Assembly: GCA_037721555.1 (NCBI GenBank)
Contig: JBBJOI010000001.1
Location: 186,001 to 250,000 of the forward strand
Source: Gaiellasilicea sp037721555
GTDB lineage: Bacteria > Actinomycetota > Thermoleophilia > Gaiellales > Gaiellaceae
Reading direction: 5' to 3'
Length of the DNA stretch: 64,000 nucleotides
The translations under genes were made by a program, and so were the position numbers. Below the pieces are notes generated by a model that was not told the origin of the DNA, ran no database searches, and saw only the letters and a list, made by a program, of their open reading frames with translations. Within the stretch, counting starts at the first letter, position 1. The number at the start of each line of letters is the position of its first letter. Shown piece after piece: positions 60,585 through 64,000 of the stretch.

Positions 60585-61625
60585 TCAGGCGCGCAGGGGA
60601 GCGGTGGCGAACTCACGCACGCCCTCCGCGAACGAGACGGAGGCGCGGAAGCCGAGCTCGGCGGCCGCGCGTTCGGTCGAAGCGAAGACGTGCCGCACGT
60701 CGCCGAGACGGAAGTCGCCGGTGGTCACCGGCGGGTCGCCGCCGAAGGCTTTCGACAGCTCCTGGGCCAGCTCGCCAACGGTGTGGGGCTCGCCGCTCGC
60801 GACGTTCAGCGGGCCGCTGAGCGCCCCGGCGAGCGCGAGCACGTTCGCTGCCGCAACGTCGCGGACGTGCACGAAGTCGCGCAGCTGCCGGCCATCCTCG
60901 AAGACACGGGGCACGCGGCCGCCTTCCAAGGCGCTGCGGAAGATGCTGGCGACGCCGGCATAGGGGGTGTCGCGCGGCATTCGCGGGCCATAGACGTTGT
61001 GGTAGCGCAGCGCCGTCACGGCGGTGCCCGTCTCGCGCGCGAAGGCGGAGCAGAGCTGCTCCTGCTGCGCCTTCGTTGCGGCGTAGACGTTGCGCGGGTC
61101 GATCGGCGCCTCCTCCGGCACGGCTTCGGGCTCGAGCGGTCGCCCGCAGCGGGGGCACACCGGCTCGAACTCGCCCGCGTCCAGACGCTCTCGTGTGCGC
61201 GGCCCTGGACGGACGAGCCCGTGCTCGCCGCAACGGTAGCGCCCCTCGCCGTAGACGACCATGCTGCTCGCGAGCACGAGCCGCACCGGCTCCGTCCGGC
61301 GCGCGAGCGCGCGCAGGAGCGTCGCCGTGCCCACGTCGTTGTGGCGGACGTAGTCGACGACGTCGTCGAAGTCGCTGCCGAGGCCGACCATCGCCGCCTG
61401 GTGGCTGACCGAGGCGACGCCGTCGAGGCAGCGGGCAACGAGCCCGGCGTCCTGGACGTTTCCGAAGACGTACTCGGCCGCCGAGTTCAGGTAGTCGGGA
61501 TCGCCCTCGTGCGAGAGCGGGTGCAGCAGGTCGAGAACGCGGACGCGCTCCCCCCGCGCCACCAGCTCGTCGACGACGTGAGAGCCGATGAACCCGCAAC
61601 CGCCGGTGACGAGGACGACGCTCAC
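60585..61625 (-). CDS. NAD-dependent epimerase/dehydratase (extended SDR) with inserted zinc-ribbon-like Cys
   Basis: 346 residues from a GTG at 61625. NAD motif VTGGCGFIGSHVVDELVARG, SSMVVYGEG, and the YxxxK in RNVYAATKAQQEQ are clear; the C-terminus RQLRDFVHVRDVAAANV is typical of UDP-glucose 4-epimerase-like enzymes. Between SSMVVYGEG and the YxxxK an insert of ~45 residues carries CGEHG and VCPRCGRP, a likely zinc ribbon. It lies convergent to the glycan-type run and may supply it with a nucleotide sugar. Confidence 0.88.
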   Translation of the reverse strand: MSVVLVTGGCGFIGSHVVDELVARGERVRVLDLLHPLSHEGDPDYLNSAAEYVFGNVQDAGLVARCLDGVASVSHQAAMVGLGSDFDDVVDYVRHNDVGTATLLRALARRTEPVRLVLASSMVVYGEGRYRCGEHGLVRPGPRTRERLDAGEFEPVCPRCGRPLEPEAVPEEAPIDPRNVYAATKAQQEQLCSAFARETGTAVTALRYHNVYGPRMPRDTPYAGVASIFRSALEGGRVPRVFEDGRQLRDFVHVRDVAAANVLALAGALSGPLNVASGEPHTVGELAQELSKAFGGDPPVTTGDFRLGDVRHVFASTERAAAELGFRASVSFAEGVREFATAPLRA

Positions 61626-61682
61626 GCGCGACGATCTTCCCGAATCGGAGCGATCGGCGCCAGCGGGATCGTCACGGCGATT

Positions 61683-62393
61683 GTGGCAGCGATGCTCGCA
61701 GGCTGCGGCGGCAGCGGCGGCGACGCTGAAGGTCTCGGCGGCGATGCGGAGGTGGTTGAGCTGGCGAAGGCCGAGCTCGGGGCGGCGCCGGCCGGCGCGA
61801 GCGCCTGGATTGCCGAGGAGTACCGGGTCGAGCCAGGGAGCGAGCTCGAGCACAGTCACGAGTTCTCCTTCGTCTACGCGCGCGTAGGCGACCACACGCT
61901 CGAGGTCGACGACGAGCGCAGCGACATCGAGCCCGCAGCGGGCGCGGTGGTGCCGGCCGAGGTCGCGCATCGCCACAGAGCGACGGGGAACGGCGGCTCG
62001 ACCTTCTGGGAGATCAGACTCGCCTCACCCGACGCCGCAACCCCTGACGACGCCCGCCGGATCTTCCGCAGCGAGCCGCTCGAAGGCATCCCGGAGCGCC
62101 CGCTCGCCTCGTTCCTGCTCGTCCGCATCGCCCCTGGCGGCGAGACGAGCGTCCACACGCATCCCGGGCCGGAGCTGATCTACCAGCTGACGGGGCGAAT
62201 CCTGTACCAGAACGCCCTGATCGGCACGGTCGAGCTCGGCGCCGGGGGCCTCGAGGGCATCCCGCCGGAGACCGAGGTGCAGAAGCGGAACCGCTCGGAT
62301 GCCGACGCCGAGTTCCTCTCGTGGTTCCTCGTCGACCCGGAGGAGCCGTTCGCACCTGGCGCCCGATTCCGAACCCGAGGAGAGGAACCGTGA
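61683..62393 (+). CDS. Cupin-domain lipoprotein, start unresolved
   Basis: The lipobox LAGCGGSGG (from 61695) marks a lipoprotein. Two cupin units follow: ELEHSHEFSFVYARVGDHTLEVDDE then PAEVAHRHRATGNGGSTFWE, and RIAPGGETSVHTHPGPELIYQLTGRILYQ. His pairs are as in metal-binding cupins. GTG 61683 is the only standard start near the lipobox but leaves too short a signal; the frame upstream encodes RRSSRIGAIGASGIVTAIVA, a proper n- and h-region, without an ATG/GTG/TTG. The true start may be non-canonical, or there is an error. Ligand unknown. Confidence 0.7.
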   Translation: MAAMLAGCGGSGGDAEGLGGDAEVVELAKAELGAAPAGASAWIAEEYRVEPGSELEHSHEFSFVYARVGDHTLEVDDERSDIEPAAGAVVPAEVAHRHRATGNGGSTFWEIRLASPDAATPDDARRIFRSEPLEGIPERPLASFLLVRIAPGGETSVHTHPGPELIYQLTGRILYQNALIGTVELGAGGLEGIPPETEVQKRNRSDADAEFLSWFLVDPEEPFAPGARFRTRGEEP

Positions 62394-62420
62394 ACCAGCC
62401 CACTCGCACCCCGGCCGCTC

Positions 62421-62930
62421 ATGCGCGATGACCTACAGCCGGGGAATCGCCTCCCGGACCTCGAGCTGCGCGATCACGCAGGCAACGAGCGGCGTCTGTC
62501 CGAGCTCGCCGGCGGCGATCCCGTCGTGCTCACCTTCTACCGCGGCTGGTGGTGCCCGAAGGAGCAATCGTTCTTCCGCCGGCTCGTCGGGTTTCAGGAC
62601 GAGGTGGAGGTCGCCTACACGCGCATGGTCTCGATCAGCGTCGACCCGCCCCAGGTGCAGGCGGCATTCCGTGCCGGCCTCGGCGCGCGCTGGACGTTCC
62701 TGTCGGACGCCGAGCGGCGCTACGTCCAAGAGCTCGACCTGCTCGAAACGACCGACACACTTCACCGCCCATACGTACCGACCGCTTTCACGCTCTTTCC
62801 GGATCTGGCGATCTGCCGCGTCTGGAACGGCTACTGGACCTGGGGGCGCCCATCGCTCGAGGAGCTGCGCCAGGACCTGCGGGAGATCACCCGCTCGATC
62901 AGGCCGGACTGGGAGGTTCCGAGCGCTTGA
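62421..62930 (+). CDS. Peroxiredoxin-like AhpC/TSA protein
   Basis: 169 residues. PVVLTFYRGWWCPKEQSFFRRLV places the peroxidatic Cys in the YRGWWCP variant of the redoxin motif; VSISVDPPQVQAAFRAGLGARWTFLSD and YVPTAFTLFPDLAICRVWNGYW are family blocks. No resolving Cys pair is obvious except ICRVW near the C-terminus. It probably reduces peroxides in the cytoplasm. It overlaps the following gene via TTGA. Confidence 0.9.
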   Translation: MRDDLQPGNRLPDLELRDHAGNERRLSELAGGDPVVLTFYRGWWCPKEQSFFRRLVGFQDEVEVAYTRMVSISVDPPQVQAAFRAGLGARWTFLSDAERRYVQELDLLETTDTLHRPYVPTAFTLFPDLAICRVWNGYWTWGRPSLEELRQDLREITRSIRPDWEVPSA

Positions 62931-63418
62931 CCTGGTGCTGGCTCGCGCGGACCGAGGAGCGGCCCGAGGGCGCTCTCGCCGCAGCACGGATTCGATTCGA
63001 CGGCTTTCTCGCTGTCTTTCCTGCCGACGCGCCCGCGCCCCCCGGCGAGCGGAAGCTCGACGCGCGTGCGATCGACCCGGACGGCCCGGCCGCACTCGTT
63101 TCGCTCGTGCTCGTGCCCGACAACCTGACGATCCCGTTCGACGATCCCGCGGTGAGCGGCGCGCTGCGCGCGTCGCTTGCTGCCCCCTGGCCCGACGTGC
63201 TCTCGACGCTCGTCGTGGGCGAGAGCCGCTTCGGCGGAGCGCTGACGGCAGTGCGGGACGGCAACTGCTCGCGGCTCGACGCCGATCCCTTCGCTCGGAT
63301 CTTCCCGGGCCGAATCCTGGAGCTCGGTCCGGGGCTACTCGGCTGGACGCGCCCACCGACCGGACCGGTGGTACAGCGCTACGGCGGGGGTGAGCCCTGG
63401 CCGTGGGACGTGTTCTGA
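62927..63418 (+). CDS. Protein of unknown function coupled to a peroxiredoxin-like gene
   Basis: 163 residues from a TTG at 62927 that overlaps the peroxiredoxin stop. It reads LTWCWLARTEERPEGALAAA at the start; later VLSTLVVGESRFGGALTAVRD and a C-terminal FARIFPGRILELGPGLLGWTRPP. It seems to be a soluble alpha/beta protein. I do not recognise the family. The 4-nt coupling is the only hint of function. Upstream open frame in this phase is a shadow of the peroxiredoxin gene. Confidence 0.55.
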   Translation: MTWCWLARTEERPEGALAAARIRFDGFLAVFPADAPAPPGERKLDARAIDPDGPAALVSLVLVPDNLTIPFDDPAVSGALRASLAAPWPDVLSTLVVGESRFGGALTAVRDGNCSRLDADPFARIFPGRILELGPGLLGWTRPPTGPVVQRYGGGEPWPWDVF

Positions 63419-63429
63419 GCTGAGACGAC

Positions 63430-64000
63430 TCAAGCGCCCTGCCCGACGTTGATCATCAGCCCTCCATCCATGAAGTACGTGGCGCCCGTGACGTAGTCGC
63501 TGTCCGCGGAGGCGAGAAAGACCGCCAGCCGGCCGATCTCCGCCGGCTCGGCAGCCCGCTTCCAGGGGATGCTCTGAACCTGTTCCTCGAGGAGCGCGGG
63601 GTCGTCGATCGCCGCCTGGTTGAACGGGGTCAGCACCATTCCGGGACCGAGGCTGTTGACGTTGATCTTGAGAGGCGCCAGTTCCAGCGCCAGTGTCCGG
63701 GTGAGCATGCGCAGGGCTCCTTTGGAGCAGTCGTAGTCGGCGCCGCCGGCATTCGGGATGTTCTGGTGCACCGACGTGACGTTGATGATCTTGCCGCCCG
63801 TCTCGCTGCCCGCCTTGCGCAGCCGAACGTAGCGCCGGCAGCAGAAGAAGGCACCGTAGAGATTCGTTCGGATCGCCTTGTCGAAGGTCTCGGTGGAGAG
63901 GTCGGCGACCTCGTCGCCGGAGGCGTCGACCCCCGCGTTGTTCATGAGGATGTCGACGCGCCCGAACTCCTTCACGGCGTCGTCGAAGAGCCGGCCGACC
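63430..64000 (-). CDS. Short-chain dehydrogenase/reductase, 5' part cut by window end
   Basis: About 190 residues visible, lacking the N-terminal dinucleotide-binding Gly motif, which lies beyond 64000. VDILMNNAGVDASGDEVADL, INVTSVHQN (catalytic Ser), ADYDCSKGALRMLTRTLALE (Tyr-x-x-x-Lys) and the C-terminal LASADSDYVTGATYFMDGGL are all typical of glucose 1-dehydrogenase-like SDRs. It ends 11 nt from the convergent unknown gene. Substrate not inferable. Confidence 0.94.
   Translation of the reverse strand, partial: VGRLFDDAVKEFGRVDILMNNAGVDASGDEVADLSTETFDKAIRTNLYGAFFCCRRYVRLRKAGSETGGKIINVTSVHQNIPNAGGADYDCSKGALRMLTRTLALELAPLKINVNSLGPGMVLTPFNQAAIDDPALLEEQVQSIPWKRAAEPAEIGRLAVFLASADSDYVTGATYFMDGGLMINVGQGA

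Noticed and set aside
59283..62393. A 1036-codon open frame on the plus strand
   Set aside because: It runs out of frame through the GT-C-like gene and antisense through the epimerase; Arg/Pro/Ala-rich composition shows it is a GC-driven shadow. Only its last part (from ~61683) is real, as the cupin lipoprotein.

Overview
The window is a high-GC actinobacterial chromosome segment with no rRNA, tRNA or CRISPR array. Dense operons joined by 1-4 nt ATGA/GTGA/TTGA overlaps, frequent GTG and TTG starts, an rpmE-DUF1385 pair, a split B12 mutase and an acVLRF1-type release-factor gene suggest a deep-branching actinobacterium such as Thermoleophilia (Gaiellales/Solirubrobacterales). That placement is inferred from gene content.

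Region by region: 0-6.3 kb holds a broken REP-type tyrosine transposase, then a minus-strand operon (threonine/serine dehydratase, rpmE, DUF1385, two OsmC genes) and a plus-strand DUF4389/M48 membrane protease pair. 6.3-22.5 kb is mostly acyl-CoA catabolism: ETF-quinone oxidoreductase with etfA/etfB, acyl-CoA dehydrogenase, cobalamin adenosyltransferase, a two-subunit B12 acyl-CoA mutase, 3-hydroxybutyryl-CoA dehydrogenase and thiolase. These fit oxidation of fatty and branched-chain acids with electrons passed through ETF to quinone. 22.5-29.7 kb is a complete trp operon (trpE-G-D-CF-B-A) with a vapBC toxin-antitoxin pair sitting between trpB and trpA. 29.7-41.5 kb carries a UPF0104 membrane protein, a methyltransferase, aldo/keto reductases, a polar amino-acid ABC transporter and a luciferase-like monooxygenase. 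41.5-49 kb is accessory and partly decayed, with VOC proteins, an MFS exporter, a SnoaL-fused ECF sigma factor and fragments of AKR, TolB-like and SDR genes. 51-62 kb has a two-component system beside a seven-gene co-directional run (aminotransferase, two glycosyltransferase-like proteins, a small membrane protein, a molybdopterin oxidoreductase and two polytopic glycan-type membrane proteins), then an epimerase. The end carries a cupin lipoprotein, a peroxiredoxin-like gene and a partial SDR.

The most unusual features are: (1) several families of palindromic elements whose ends supply the stop codons of neighbouring genes, in the same window as a REP-associated transposase relic with a GTAG-hairpin behind it; (2) vapBC embedded in the trp operon behind an AT-rich operator-like island; (3) a mutase annotated by family as methylmalonyl-CoA mutase but carrying the Phe/Gln pocket residues of isobutyryl-CoA mutase; (4) an ETF-QO lacking one of four expected Fe-S cysteines; (5) a reduced TrpC-TrpF fusion; (6) a frameshifted arsenate-reductase-like locus that has also lost its catalytic Cys.
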